64,000 nucleotides of DNA, from NCBI RefSeq assembly GCF_030062155.1, contig NZ_CP118269.1:124001-188000 (forward strand), read 5' to 3'. Position numbers and translations under genes: made by a program. This stretch comes from Pantoea sp. Lij88 (GTDB lineage: Bacteria; Pseudomonadota; Gammaproteobacteria; Enterobacterales; Enterobacteriaceae). The notes beneath the pieces were generated by a model. That model searched no databases, was not told where the DNA came from, and was given only the letters and a program-made list of their open reading frames with translations. Below, piece by piece: positions 11,691 through 20,154 of this stretch. Within the stretch, counting starts at the first letter, position 1, and each line of letters starts with the position of its first letter.

Positions 11691-12695
11691 CTATTGCTCG
11701 CTCTGCTTAAAGAACTTGAGACTGACATACTTCATCATCCAGCTCATGCTTTCAGCATACTGTTTATGATGCCACTTAATGCGGGAAAATCGCTTCATCT
11801 CTTTATAATGTTTTGGTGCATCAAGCGGTTGTGAAGCCCAGGGTGAGCGCTGGTAATAGCTGTAGTAGCGCTGGGCAAGATCGCTGCCAGCCCAGGCATG
11901 CCAGGGTTTACATTTGCCGGTGTAGTGAATCATCACGGTGTCCGCTGGCACGGCCGTATAATCCCAGACTTTATTGGCGATGATGTCGTAAATCTGGTTA
12001 TAGCGGTCTGGCAGGATCAGGATCTCATCCTCCAGCACGATATTCAGCGCATCCTGATCGGGAAAACCAAACTCTGCGCCCCGCGTTACCAGCACGTCGG
12101 TAATGCGCGCGGTGGTCTGCCTTTCGAGCCAGCGGGGAATATTGATCAGCATAAAGCCGGAGTTGAAATAGTGATGATGCGTCAGCCCGAGCTTCGCGCA
12201 CTGATTCTGGCGTGCACGCGGCGTGTCATTACAGGCCGCCAGCGTGTAATCCGTCATATCCAGGCTGAACAGGGGAGAGTAATCGCCTACGACCAGGGTA
12301 TCCGCATCAATATAGATCACCCGGTCGCTGTAGCTCGCCACGGTTCCGGGGATCAGGAAGCGGTAATGGATGCTTTTAGGGTAGCGTCCGACCGCAGGCA
12401 ACTGATCAACCCAGTCGCTGTTAAAGATATGCAGCGTGATCGCCAGACGGTGTCCCGTGGCCAGCGAGCACAGTTTTTCCACATCCTCTTCGCGAAGCGA
12501 GTCTGAGAAAATATGGGCGTGGAAAGCTGTATCGGGATGATGGCTGAGAAGTGAAAACAACGTAATGCCCAGGCCACGCGCGTAGGCGTGGTTAATGCCA
12601 AACGCAACGTGAACCGGATTGTCATCCGTGTCAGCAAGCGTGTTAACCAGCAGCTGACTTTGCTGAACGGCATCAGCAAGAGGGGTAATTGCCAT
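11691..12695 (-). CDS. Glycosyltransferase family 8 (WaaO/WaaJ-like), LPS outer core
   Basis: A 334-residue GT-A retaining transferase related to the WaaI/WaaJ/WaaO glucosyl- and galactosyltransferases of the outer core. Visible motifs: VHVAFGINHAYARGLGITL at the N-terminus, the metal-binding VIYIDADTLV (DxD), FNSGFMLIN, and the C-terminal HYTGKCKPWH motif followed by a lysine/aromatic-rich tail as in the Gly_transf_8C extension. It starts nine bases after the GT9 gene, so it is in one operon with hldD-waaFC. Donor and acceptor cannot be assigned. Confidence 0.85.
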   Translation of the reverse strand: MAITPLADAVQQSQLLVNTLADTDDNPVHVAFGINHAYARGLGITLFSLLSHHPDTAFHAHIFSDSLREEDVEKLCSLATGHRLAITLHIFNSDWVDQLPAVGRYPKSIHYRFLIPGTVASYSDRVIYIDADTLVVGDYSPLFSLDMTDYTLAACNDTPRARQNQCAKLGLTHHHYFNSGFMLINIPRWLERQTTARITDVLVTRGAEFGFPDQDALNIVLEDEILILPDRYNQIYDIIANKVWDYTAVPADTVMIHYTGKCKPWHAWAGSDLAQRYYSYYQRSPWASQPLDAPKHYKEMKRFSRIKWHHKQYAESMSWMMKYVSLKFFKQSEQ

Positions 12696-12704
12696 TACGC
12701 TTCA

Positions 12705-13781
12705 CTATTCCAGATTATGAGTAATAAACGTTTGTATTCTAGTCAGTTTATCGTGATCCAGCCCGAATAATTTTTCAGCAGGCTGATCAAACTTAAAACG
12801 GGTGGCAAAAACGAACGTCGAGGCGTCAATATTATCCGGTCCGATGAACAACACATTATTAACCGGACGCTGTTCTCTGACTTCACATGGGCCGTAAAGC
12901 ATGATCACCGGGATCTGCTGCGCATCCGCAATATAGGCATTGCCAGAGTCAGAGGCGATATAGAAATCCATCTGCGAAATGGCCCACGGAACCTCTTCCA
13001 GCTTTAGCTCACCAATCAGACTGACAATATTCTCTTTTGGGCCGGTCAGACTCAGTAACTCATCCAGCCACGGCTGCTCCGCTGGTGGGCCAAACACATA
13101 AAAGGTGCAGGGCAGGTCATCCAGCGAGGTCATCAGCTGCTGCCAGATGCTGGCAGGAATCGTCTTGGCCTTATTACCGGCAGAAATGCTGATGCCTATT
13201 TTAATGCCACTGCGCGGATTCTGCAGCGCGGCGGGCGGCACGGGCGGCTGCCAGAGCGGCGAGGTCGCGTGTTTAGGGAAATCGGTGTAGCGATAGTCAC
13301 GGTTAATCAGCTTCAGATAACTGTCCAGCGTCAAATCTGTCTTAGCGTGGTCGACAATGCCGCTGGCGCTGCGATAGAACGTCTTATGGTAGGACTTCCG
13401 CACATAGGTGCGCAGAAACTGCTTATTCGGTGCGTTGCATAACGCGGCAAAGAACAGGTTTACGCTGTTTGGCTGCACCAGATAGACGTTGTCATAGCGG
13501 TTCATCAGGGTGAACGCGAGTTTCAGTTTGGCAAAAAAGCTGCGCTTTGCGTCTTCAATCAGGAAATAGCGGCTGACCGTGTCATCGTGACGCGCCAGCG
13601 GCTCCACCGCTTTGCTGATCAGCAGCTCAGACTGACCCAGCGCGCGAAGCATGGGTGTGATATTGATAAAATCACCAATCTTCGCCGTCTGGATGATTAA
13701 GCTGCGTCCGGTTGGCCGGTAAAACAGCCGCATTATGGCCCGGAAAGGCAGAAGCAGCAGGTAGATCAGCACATAGTTCAT
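12705..13781 (-). CDS. Glycosyltransferase family 9-like protein of the LPS cluster
   Basis: A 358-residue heptosyltransferase-like protein. An N-terminal hydrophobic, arginine-bearing stretch (about residues 3-20) precedes the GT9-like start SLIIQTAKIGDFINITPML. The C-terminal half has the donor-site patterns GISISAGNKAKT and FYIASDSGNAYIADA with a YGP loop, where WaaC/WaaF have VSVDTG and LYGPT. It overlaps the waaC stop by four bases, so it is translationally coupled to inner-core heptosyltransferases. It could add a further heptose or another sugar; function is not assignable. Confidence 0.78.
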   Translation of the reverse strand: MNYVLIYLLLLPFRAIMRLFYRPTGRSLIIQTAKIGDFINITPMLRALGQSELLISKAVEPLARHDDTVSRYFLIEDAKRSFFAKLKLAFTLMNRYDNVYLVQPNSVNLFFAALCNAPNKQFLRTYVRKSYHKTFYRSASGIVDHAKTDLTLDSYLKLINRDYRYTDFPKHATSPLWQPPVPPAALQNPRSGIKIGISISAGNKAKTIPASIWQQLMTSLDDLPCTFYVFGPPAEQPWLDELLSLTGPKENIVSLIGELKLEEVPWAISQMDFYIASDSGNAYIADAQQIPVIMLYGPCEVREQRPVNNVLFIGPDNIDASTFVFATRFKFDQPAEKLFGLDHDKLTRIQTFITHNLE

Positions 13782-14755
13782 GGCGTGTTTTCCGTAATAA
13801 CGGCCCGCAGTTTTTCTGCCACCGTGTCAGCTGTCAGCTCCGCCAGATTATGATTCGGGGCGCTCAGTGCCTGTTGGTTCTGCCCGTAACCCCCAATCAA
13901 ACCAGGATCGGTCGGGCCATACAGCGTGAGGTTGGGACGATCCAGCGCCGCCGTCAGGTGACTTAATCCGGTATCTACCGAGACCACCGCCCGTGCGCCC
14001 GCCAGCTGTTGGGCTATCGCTTCCAGCGTCAGCTTAGGCAGCACCTCAACATGCTCAAAGCCTTCTGCAAGCCGCAGTGCGCGTTGATGCTCGTGTTCCG
14101 CACCCCAGGGCAGTTTCACCCGCAGACCGCTGGGCTGCATCTGCTCAATCAGCTGTCGCCAGTGCGATTCCGGCCAGTGCTTGTTGTCACGGGTCGTGGC
14201 ATGCAGAAAGACCAGGTAATGCTGTGCATCAGCGGGCAGATGATGCAGGAAGTGTCCGGCAATCGCGTAGTCACCCTGGCTTTGCGGCTTTTCATAGCCC
14301 AGGCTTTTGGCAAACAGTTCGCGCGTTCGCTCAACCGCGTGTTGTCGCTTACTGACCTCATGGCGGACGTCATACCACCAGCTGGCAAACGGCTCACGCG
14401 CGCTCCGGCTGTCCTGTCCATGCTTCACCCCTTTCGATAAGCGGGTGACCAGCGCGGCACTTTTGATCAGCCCCTGCGCATCAATCACGATATCGTACTC
14501 ACGTGACTGTAACTCGCGCTTAAACAGCACGCGCTCTTCACGCTGCTGACTGCCAAACCAGTGTTTGCGCCAGCGGCGAATCGCAACCGGTAACACCTTG
14601 TCGACGGCGGGATGCCAGCCAGGAATCTGCGCAAAGTTCTCTTCCACCACCCAGTCGAAACGGATACCGGGGATGGCATGCATCGCATCGGTCAGTGCAG
14701 GAAGCGAATGTAGCACATCGCCCATTGAAGAAGTTTTAACAATCAGGACGTGCAT
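13778..14755 (-). CDS. waaC: LPS heptosyltransferase I
   Basis: Adds the first L-glycero-D-manno-heptose to Kdo2-lipid A. It is 325 residues with the GT9 N-terminus VLIVKTSSMGDVLHSLPAL, the conserved FDWVVEE region, and the C-terminal donor site AVVSVDTGLSHLTAAL and LYGPTDP. It overlaps the upstream waaF by 13 bases and the downstream GT9 gene by four. The tight packing and order hldD-waaF-waaC are conserved across enterobacteria. Confidence 0.98.
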   Translation of the reverse strand: MHVLIVKTSSMGDVLHSLPALTDAMHAIPGIRFDWVVEENFAQIPGWHPAVDKVLPVAIRRWRKHWFGSQQREERVLFKRELQSREYDIVIDAQGLIKSAALVTRLSKGVKHGQDSRSAREPFASWWYDVRHEVSKRQHAVERTRELFAKSLGYEKPQSQGDYAIAGHFLHHLPADAQHYLVFLHATTRDNKHWPESHWRQLIEQMQPSGLRVKLPWGAEHEHQRALRLAEGFEHVEVLPKLTLEAIAQQLAGARAVVSVDTGLSHLTAALDRPNLTLYGPTDPGLIGGYGQNQQALSAPNHNLAELTADTVAEKLRAVITENTP

Positions 14756-15798
14756 GGCACCTCCTGTGGCGCAAGCAGTTCGCTCAGCGTCTGATGTACA
14801 CGCTCAGGCTGGATATCGATCAGACTCTGGTGATAGCCCTGTTCAGCATCACCTTTGCGGACTTTGTGATAGCCGGTAATCAGGCGGATAATGCGCGCCT
14901 GACGCGCCAGCGGCGGCGTAAAGTCAGGACTGCTGGGGCCATAGAGCGCCACCAGTGGTCGATCCAGCGCCGCAGCGATATGCATCAGGCCGGAGTCATT
15001 GCTGACCACGGCACGGCATTGCGCCAGCAGAATCACCGCCTGTTCCAGCTGGGTTTCTCCCGCCAGATTACGGCAGTGGCCACGCGCCTCTTCGGGCAGC
15101 GCAGCGATAATCTCTTCGCCGGTCGGGCGATCTTTGGCGGAGCCAAACAGCACGATCTGGAAGCCGTCAGCAATCAACTGGCGAGCCAGCGTGGCGTAGT
15201 GATAGTGCGGCCAGCGTTTGGCCGGACCAAATTCAGCGCCTGGACAGAAACCGATGATCGGACGGGTCGCCGCGAGCTGAAACTGTGCGGCCGTTTCAAT
15301 CTTTTCCTGCTCTTCAACCTGCAGCTTTGGCCACAACAGCGGCTGTGGCAGCTGCGCCGCCGAGGCAACCGGTGTGTCGTAGCCCAGCGCAACGTAGCGC
15401 TCAACCATCAGTGGAAACGCGGCTTTATCCAGCACCCGCAAATCGTTCAGCAGGCCATAACGCATTTCACCGCGCCAGCCGACGCGGCGTTTTATTCCGG
15501 CGAAGAAGGGGACCAGCGCCGACTTAAAGGAGTTAGGCAGCACATAAGCCCGGTCGTAATGACTGGCGCGCAGTACTTTCCCCAGCCGGCGACGTTCACC
15601 AATTTCCAGCGCGCCATGCCCGAGCGGCATCGCCAGCGCCTGATTGACCTCCGGCATGCGTGACAGCAACGGACGGCACCACGCAGGTGCCATCACGTCA
15701 ATCACTGCATCCGGATGTTCGGCCTTGAGTGTGCGATAGAGACTTTGCGACATCATCATATCGCCGACCCACGACGGGCCGATTACCAGAATTTTCAT
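14743..15798 (-). CDS. waaF: LPS heptosyltransferase II
   Basis: Adds the second heptose of the inner core. It is 351 residues; the N-terminus ILVIGPSWVGDMMMSQSL is the family hallmark. The C-terminal half has the donor site AVVSNDSGLMHIAAAL and the LYGPSSP loop. It starts 17 bases after the hldD stop and overlaps waaC by 13 bases, so all three are one translationally linked unit. Confidence 0.98.
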   Translation of the reverse strand: MKILVIGPSWVGDMMMSQSLYRTLKAEHPDAVIDVMAPAWCRPLLSRMPEVNQALAMPLGHGALEIGERRRLGKVLRASHYDRAYVLPNSFKSALVPFFAGIKRRVGWRGEMRYGLLNDLRVLDKAAFPLMVERYVALGYDTPVASAAQLPQPLLWPKLQVEEQEKIETAAQFQLAATRPIIGFCPGAEFGPAKRWPHYHYATLARQLIADGFQIVLFGSAKDRPTGEEIIAALPEEARGHCRNLAGETQLEQAVILLAQCRAVVSNDSGLMHIAAALDRPLVALYGPSSPDFTPPLARQARIIRLITGYHKVRKGDAEQGYHQSLIDIQPERVHQTLSELLAPQEVPCTS

Positions 15799-15815
15799 CG
15801 CCGGAGCAGCTTCCT

Positions 15816-16748
15816 TTATGCGTTGCGGTTCAGCCAGACCATATATTCAGCGACGCCCTGCGCCACCGTTTTAAACGGTTTGTCGTAGCCCGCGGCACGC
15901 AGTTTAGTGAGATCGGCCTGGGTATAAGCCTGATAACGTCCTTTGAGTTTCTCCGGGAACGGGATGTACTCGATCTGACCTTTCTGATGGAACTTCAGTA
16001 CCGCATCCGCCACTTCCTGGAAAGATTCGGCGCGGCCTGTGCCACAGTTGTAAATCCCGGAGACGCCGTTTTCCCAGCACCACAGGTTCACTTCTGCCAC
16101 ATCATCCACGTGGATGAAATCACGCTTAAAGCCGTCACTGCCTTCAAACAGTTTTGGATTTTCATCGTTGCTGATCTGCGTGTTCAGATGGAAGGCAACG
16201 CTGGCCATGCTGCCTTTGTGGCCTTCGCGCGGTCCATAGACGTTGAAATAGCGGAAGCCGCACACCGGCGAGTTCGCTTCCGGCAGCATCTGACGGACGT
16301 AGTGATCGAACAGCATTTTGGAGTAGCCATAGACATTCAGCGGCTGCTCATACTGGCGCTCTTCGATGAAGTTCTCGTTGCGTCCGCCGTAGGTCGCTGC
16401 AGAAGAGGCGTAGAGGAACGGGATCTCGCGCTCAAGACAGAAGTGCAGCAGCTCTTTGGAGTACTGATAGTTGTTCTCCATCATGTACTTGCCATCCCAC
16501 TCGGTGGTGGAAGAGCAGGCACCCTGATGGAATACCGCTTCAATCGGGCCTAAATCATCGCCCGCCATCACGCTCATCAGGAACTCTTCTTTGTCCATAT
16601 AATCGACGATATCCAGGTCGACTAAGTTGGCAAACTTGGTGCCATCCTTCAGATTATCCACCACCAGAATGTCGGTGTGACCGCGATCGTTCAGCGCTTT
16701 GACGATATTGCTGCCAATCATTCCTGCGCCGCCAGTTACGATAATCAT
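15816..16748 (-). CDS. hldD: ADP-L-glycero-D-manno-heptose 6-epimerase
   Basis: Makes ADP-L,D-heptose, the donor used by the heptosyltransferases encoded just downstream. It is 310 residues, as in E. coli, with the Rossmann motif [11 protein letters not shown] at the N-terminus and the SDR catalytic pair Tyr/Lys in YGYSKMLFD. The ATG at 16748 has GAAGGTAAC before it; a longer frame upstream to 16820 has no family support. It heads the LPS unit and is divergent from kbl. Confidence 0.98.
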   Translation of the reverse strand: MIIVTGGAGMIGSNIVKALNDRGHTDILVVDNLKDGTKFANLVDLDIVDYMDKEEFLMSVMAGDDLGPIEAVFHQGACSSTTEWDGKYMMENNYQYSKELLHFCLEREIPFLYASSAATYGGRNENFIEERQYEQPLNVYGYSKMLFDHYVRQMLPEANSPVCGFRYFNVYGPREGHKGSMASVAFHLNTQISNDENPKLFEGSDGFKRDFIHVDDVAEVNLWCWENGVSGIYNCGTGRAESFQEVADAVLKFHQKGQIEYIPFPEKLKGRYQAYTQADLTKLRAAGYDKPFKTVAQGVAEYMVWLNRNA

Positions 16749-16771
16749 GTTGTTACCTTCAACGTTGTGGG

Positions 16772-16790
16772 GTGAAACAGGAGGTTTCAC
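16772..16790. repeat. Inverted repeat upstream of hldD
   Basis: A perfect 7-bp inverted repeat (GTGAAAC and GTTTCAC around AGGAG), 24 bases upstream of the hldD start. It could be an operator or a 5' leader hairpin. On the minus strand, TGAAA and CCCCACAA with a 12-base spacer also loosely resemble a heat-shock promoter, which is known for hldD in E. coli; this assignment is tentative. Confidence 0.4.
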
Positions 16791-16978
16791 ACACGAATAC
16801 CTCACATCATAACATTTCATCAGGGTGCAGACAGCCAGATGACTCTGTAACGCTTTGTGCGTACATCCTTGCGGCGTGAACTATGCTGCAAAAATGACAT
16901 TCTGTTGGGCGATTTATCGTGAAGAAGCGGCCTGTTCAGTAAGATATGCCAGATTTTTGCCATCTGAGGAGAGCAATG

Positions 16979-18175
16979 ATGCCTGCGCAATTTTATCAAC
17001 AACTTCGTCAGCAACTTGATGATGCACGTCAGGAAGGACTGTTTAAACAGGAGCGAATCATCACTTCTGCCCAGCAGACGGAGATCGCGGTTGGCAGCGA
17101 TCCGGCAGTGATTAACTTCTGCGCCAATAACTATTTAGGTCTGGCGAACCATCCGGCGCTGATTCAGGCGGCGAAAGAGGGGATGGATTCGCATGGTTTT
17201 GGCATGGCATCGGTGCGCTTTATCTGCGGCACGCAGGATAGCCATAAGCAGCTGGAAAAGCGGCTGGCAGAGTTTCTCGGTATGGAGGATGCCATTCTCT
17301 ATTCCTCCTGTTTCGACGCCAACGGCGGCCTGTTTGAAACCCTGCTCGATGCGCAGGATGCCATCATTTCCGACGCGCTGAATCACGCCTCCATTATCGA
17401 TGGTGTCCGGCTGTGCAAAGCGCAGCGTTATCGCTATGCCAATAACGACATGGCGGAGCTGCGGGCCTGTCTGCAGGAAGCGCGCGATAAAGGTGCGCGT
17501 CATATTCTGATTGCCACTGATGGCGTCTTCTCAATGGATGGGGTGATTGCAAATCTGCCCGCCATCTGCGATCTGGCCGATGAGTTTTCCGCGCTGGTGA
17601 TGGTGGATGATTCTCATGCGGTGGGCTTTGTCGGGAACGCCGGACGCGGAACCCATGAATACTGCGATGTTATGGGTCGGGTCGACATCATTACCGGCAC
17701 GCTGGGTAAAGCGCTGGGCGGCGCGTCCGGTGGCTACACCGCAGCGAAAGCCGAAGTGGTGGAGTGGCTGCGTCAGCGTTCCCGTCCCTATCTGTTCTCC
17801 AACTCGCTGGCTCCGGCCATTGTTGCCGCCTCGCTAAGGGTGCTGGATTTGCTCAGTGAAGGCGACGGACTGCGTCAGCGTCTGTGGGACAATGCCCGCT
17901 ACTTCCGGGAGCAGATGACAGCGGCGGGCTTTACGCTGGCCGGTGCCGATCACGCGATTATTCCGGTGATGCTGGGTGACGCCAGCGTTGCCCAGGAGTT
18001 TGCCCGCCTGCTGCAACAGGAAGGCATCTACGTGACGGGCTTCTTCTATCCGGTGGTGCCAAAAGGTCAGGCACGCATTCGCACCCAAATCTCTGCGGCG
18101 CACACCCAGCAACAGCTGGAACGTGCGGTGACGGCCTTTACCCGCATCGGCAAACAACTGGGCGTCATCGCCTGA
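16979..18175 (+). CDS. kbl: Glycine C-acetyltransferase (2-amino-3-ketobutyrate CoA ligase)
   Basis: PLP enzyme that splits 2-amino-3-ketobutyrate with CoA into glycine and acetyl-CoA, the second step of threonine catabolism. It is 398 residues when started at 16979, the E. coli length; AGGAG sits seven bases before that ATG, and another ATG lies one codon upstream. The PLP lysine is in [14 protein letters not shown]; substrate-binding regions [14 protein letters not shown] and [10 protein letters not shown] are intact. Ten bases separate it from tdh, forming the kbl-tdh operon. Confidence 0.98.
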   Translation: MPAQFYQQLRQQLDDARQEGLFKQERIITSAQQTEIAVGSDPAVINFCANNYLGLANHPALIQAAKEGMDSHGFGMASVRFICGTQDSHKQLEKRLAEFLGMEDAILYSSCFDANGGLFETLLDAQDAIISDALNHASIIDGVRLCKAQRYRYANNDMAELRACLQEARDKGARHILIATDGVFSMDGVIANLPAICDLADEFSALVMVDDSHAVGFVGNAGRGTHEYCDVMGRVDIITGTLGKALGGASGGYTAAKAEVVEWLRQRSRPYLFSNSLAPAIVAASLRVLDLLSEGDGLRQRLWDNARYFREQMTAAGFTLAGADHAIIPVMLGDASVAQEFARLLQQEGIYVTGFFYPVVPKGQARIRTQISAAHTQQQLERAVTAFTRIGKQLGVIA

Positions 18176-18185
18176 GGAGTCCGTC

Positions 18186-19214
18186 ATGAAAGCACTCGCC
18201 AAACTGAACAAGGAAGAGGGCATCTGGATGGTGACTGATGCCCCGGTTCCTGAGCCGGGTCACAACGATTTGCTGATTAAGATTCGTAAAACCGCCATCT
18301 GCGGCACCGATGTCCATATCTACAACTGGGATGACTGGTCGCGCAAAACCATTCCGGTGCCGATGATTGTCGGTCATGAATATGTGGGTGAAGTGGTAGC
18401 GATAGGGCAGGAAGTCAAAGGCTTTTCGATTGGCGATCGGGTCTCAGGTGAAGGACATATCACCTGCGGACATTGCCGTAACTGCCGCGCCGGGCGAACG
18501 CATTTATGCCGTAACACAATGGGCGTGGGCGTTAACCGCCAGGGCTGCTTCGCGGAGTATCTGGTCATCCCGGCCTTTAATGCGTTCAAAATTCCCGACA
18601 ACATTTCCGATGAGCTAGCGGCAATCTTTGACCCGTTCGGCAACGCGGTGCATACCGCCCTCTCGTTCGATCTGGTCGGCGAGGATGTGCTGATCTCCGG
18701 CGCAGGTCCTATTGGCATCATGGCCGCTGCGGTCTGTCGGCACGTCGGTGCACGCAACGTGGTGATCACTGATATCAATGAGTACAGATTGTCACTGGCG
18801 CGGAAAATGGGCGTCACGCGCGCAGTCAATGTGGCGAATGAAGATCTGCGGGAAGTGATGCATTCGCTGGGCATGACAGAGGGATTTGATGTCGGGCTGG
18901 AGATGTCGGGTGCGCCTCCGGCGTTTCGTTCATTGCTGGAGGTGATGAATCACGGTGGGCGTATCGCACTGCTGGGCATTCCGCCGGGTGAAATGGCGAT
19001 CGACTGGAACCAGGTGATCTTCAAGGGGCTTTTCATTAAGGGAATCTATGGCCGTGAGATGTTTGAAACCTGGTACAAAATGGCGGCGCTGATTCAGTCC
19101 GGTCTCGATCTGACGCCGGTAATCACCCATCGTTATAGCATTGACGATTTTCAGCAGGGCTTTGATGAGATGCGTTCAGGACGCTCGGGGAAAGTGATAC
19201 TGAGCTGGGATTAA
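18186..19214 (+). CDS. tdh: L-threonine 3-dehydrogenase
   Basis: Zinc- and NAD-dependent oxidation of threonine to 2-amino-3-ketobutyrate, which Kbl then cleaves. It is 342 residues. Visible are the catalytic zinc ligands (Cys in CGTDVHIY, His-Glu in GHEYVGEV), the structural zinc four-cysteine lobe ([15 protein letters not shown]) and the Rossmann motif GAGPIG. A GC hairpin lies between it and the convergent glycosyltransferase gene. Confidence 0.98.
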   Translation: MKALAKLNKEEGIWMVTDAPVPEPGHNDLLIKIRKTAICGTDVHIYNWDDWSRKTIPVPMIVGHEYVGEVVAIGQEVKGFSIGDRVSGEGHITCGHCRNCRAGRTHLCRNTMGVGVNRQGCFAEYLVIPAFNAFKIPDNISDELAAIFDPFGNAVHTALSFDLVGEDVLISGAGPIGIMAAAVCRHVGARNVVITDINEYRLSLARKMGVTRAVNVANEDLREVMHSLGMTEGFDVGLEMSGAPPAFRSLLEVMNHGGRIALLGIPPGEMAIDWNQVIFKGLFIKGIYGREMFETWYKMAALIQSGLDLTPVITHRYSIDDFQQGFDEMRSGRSGKVILSWD

Positions 19215-19219
19215 AACAA

Positions 19220-19237
19220 CGGCCGCCGGGGCGGCCG
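19220..19237. terminator. GC-rich hairpin after tdh
   Basis: Self-complementary CGGCCGCC / GGCGGCCG directly after the tdh stop, between convergent genes. The T tract is poor, with AAAACAA on the other side that would serve the minus strand, so it is a probable two-way terminator. Confidence 0.6.
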
Positions 19238-19242
19238 ACTGA

Positions 19243-20154
19243 TTAACTTTGCTTCTTCTCTTCGTCGGTCAGGTAGCGCACTTTGCGCGTGTAGTCCTGG
19301 CCTTTGAAGTTCAGCGGCTGTTGCGGGTCGGCAAGGTACTTCTGCCATTCCGACAACGGGAATCCACCATGTGCGCCCACCACGTCAGACGGGATCACCG
19401 CCGACTGACCGCCGATTTTCTTTGAGACCGGCCAGTTAGCCCATTCCCCCAGATTGACGGTTTTAATATCCAGCATATCCAGCAACACCGCGAGCGGCAG
19501 CTGGTCAGTTGGCGGCTGGCTGTCGTTCATCAAATTCCATGTGTCATTAAACAGCGTCAGCCAGAGCGGCGAAATGCGCTGCCACACTTCACGCGTGGCA
19601 GCCAGGTAAGCGCCATTAACGTGATCTGTCAGGTATGGACGAATGCTGTGCGGGTAGTAGGCGGGAATCGCCTCTTCCGGCGCACCGTCCAGCTTGGCAA
19701 TCATTTTCCCCTGACGGAAGCTGGAGTAGAGATGGCCTGGCTTCATCATGATTGCCGGCATCTTCAGCAGATTGAGGTCGGAATCGATCATCAGAATGCC
19801 ATCGCCTTTTGCCTGCAGGGGCGCCTGCAATTTGATCAAACGGCTGCGATAAATCTGCTTGTAGCGATAGCTCTCTTCGCGATGCGGCACGTCCAGCGTT
19901 GCCACGCGGGTTTTCACTGGCAGGCTGCCAAAGGCGTGAGCGGGCTGATCGCTGACGATCACAATCTCATCAGCCTCCGTTGCAAAGCGCGCCGCAAAAT
20001 CGGCACTGAGCAGGGCTTCTTCGATGTAGTCCGCGCCGGTGCAGGGGATCACGACAGAGGTGACGGGAACCGTGCCCTGAACTTCCTGATGCGAATACGG
20101 CAGGTTATGGCGCGCTCTGATATGACGGTAACGGGAGTTTAAAAAATTAAGCAT
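19243..20154 (-). CDS. Glycosyltransferase-like (GT-A fold) protein of unknown substrate
   Basis: A protein of about 303 residues beginning MLNFLNSRYRHIRARHN. It has a GT-A-like start (TSVVIPCTGADYIEEALLSADF) and a clear metal-type motif ILMIDSDLN, so a nucleotide-sugar transferase is likely, but I do not recognise a named family. The chosen ATG overlaps the stop of the upstream GT4 gene by eight bases; an extended frame to 20250 lies inside that gene. The pair is probably one unit acting on a surface glycan. Confidence 0.7.
   Translation of the reverse strand: MLNFLNSRYRHIRARHNLPYSHQEVQGTVPVTSVVIPCTGADYIEEALLSADFAARFATEADEIVIVSDQPAHAFGSLPVKTRVATLDVPHREESYRYKQIYRSRLIKLQAPLQAKGDGILMIDSDLNLLKMPAIMMKPGHLYSSFRQGKMIAKLDGAPEEAIPAYYPHSIRPYLTDHVNGAYLAATREVWQRISPLWLTLFNDTWNLMNDSQPPTDQLPLAVLLDMLDIKTVNLGEWANWPVSKKIGGQSAVIPSDVVGAHGGFPLSEWQKYLADPQQPLNFKGQDYTRKVRYLTDEEKKQS

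Noticed and set aside
11432..11728. A 98-codon minus-strand frame overlapping the GT8 3' end
   Set aside because: Serine/threonine-rich composition without family features, no ribosome site, lies in an AT-rich gap.
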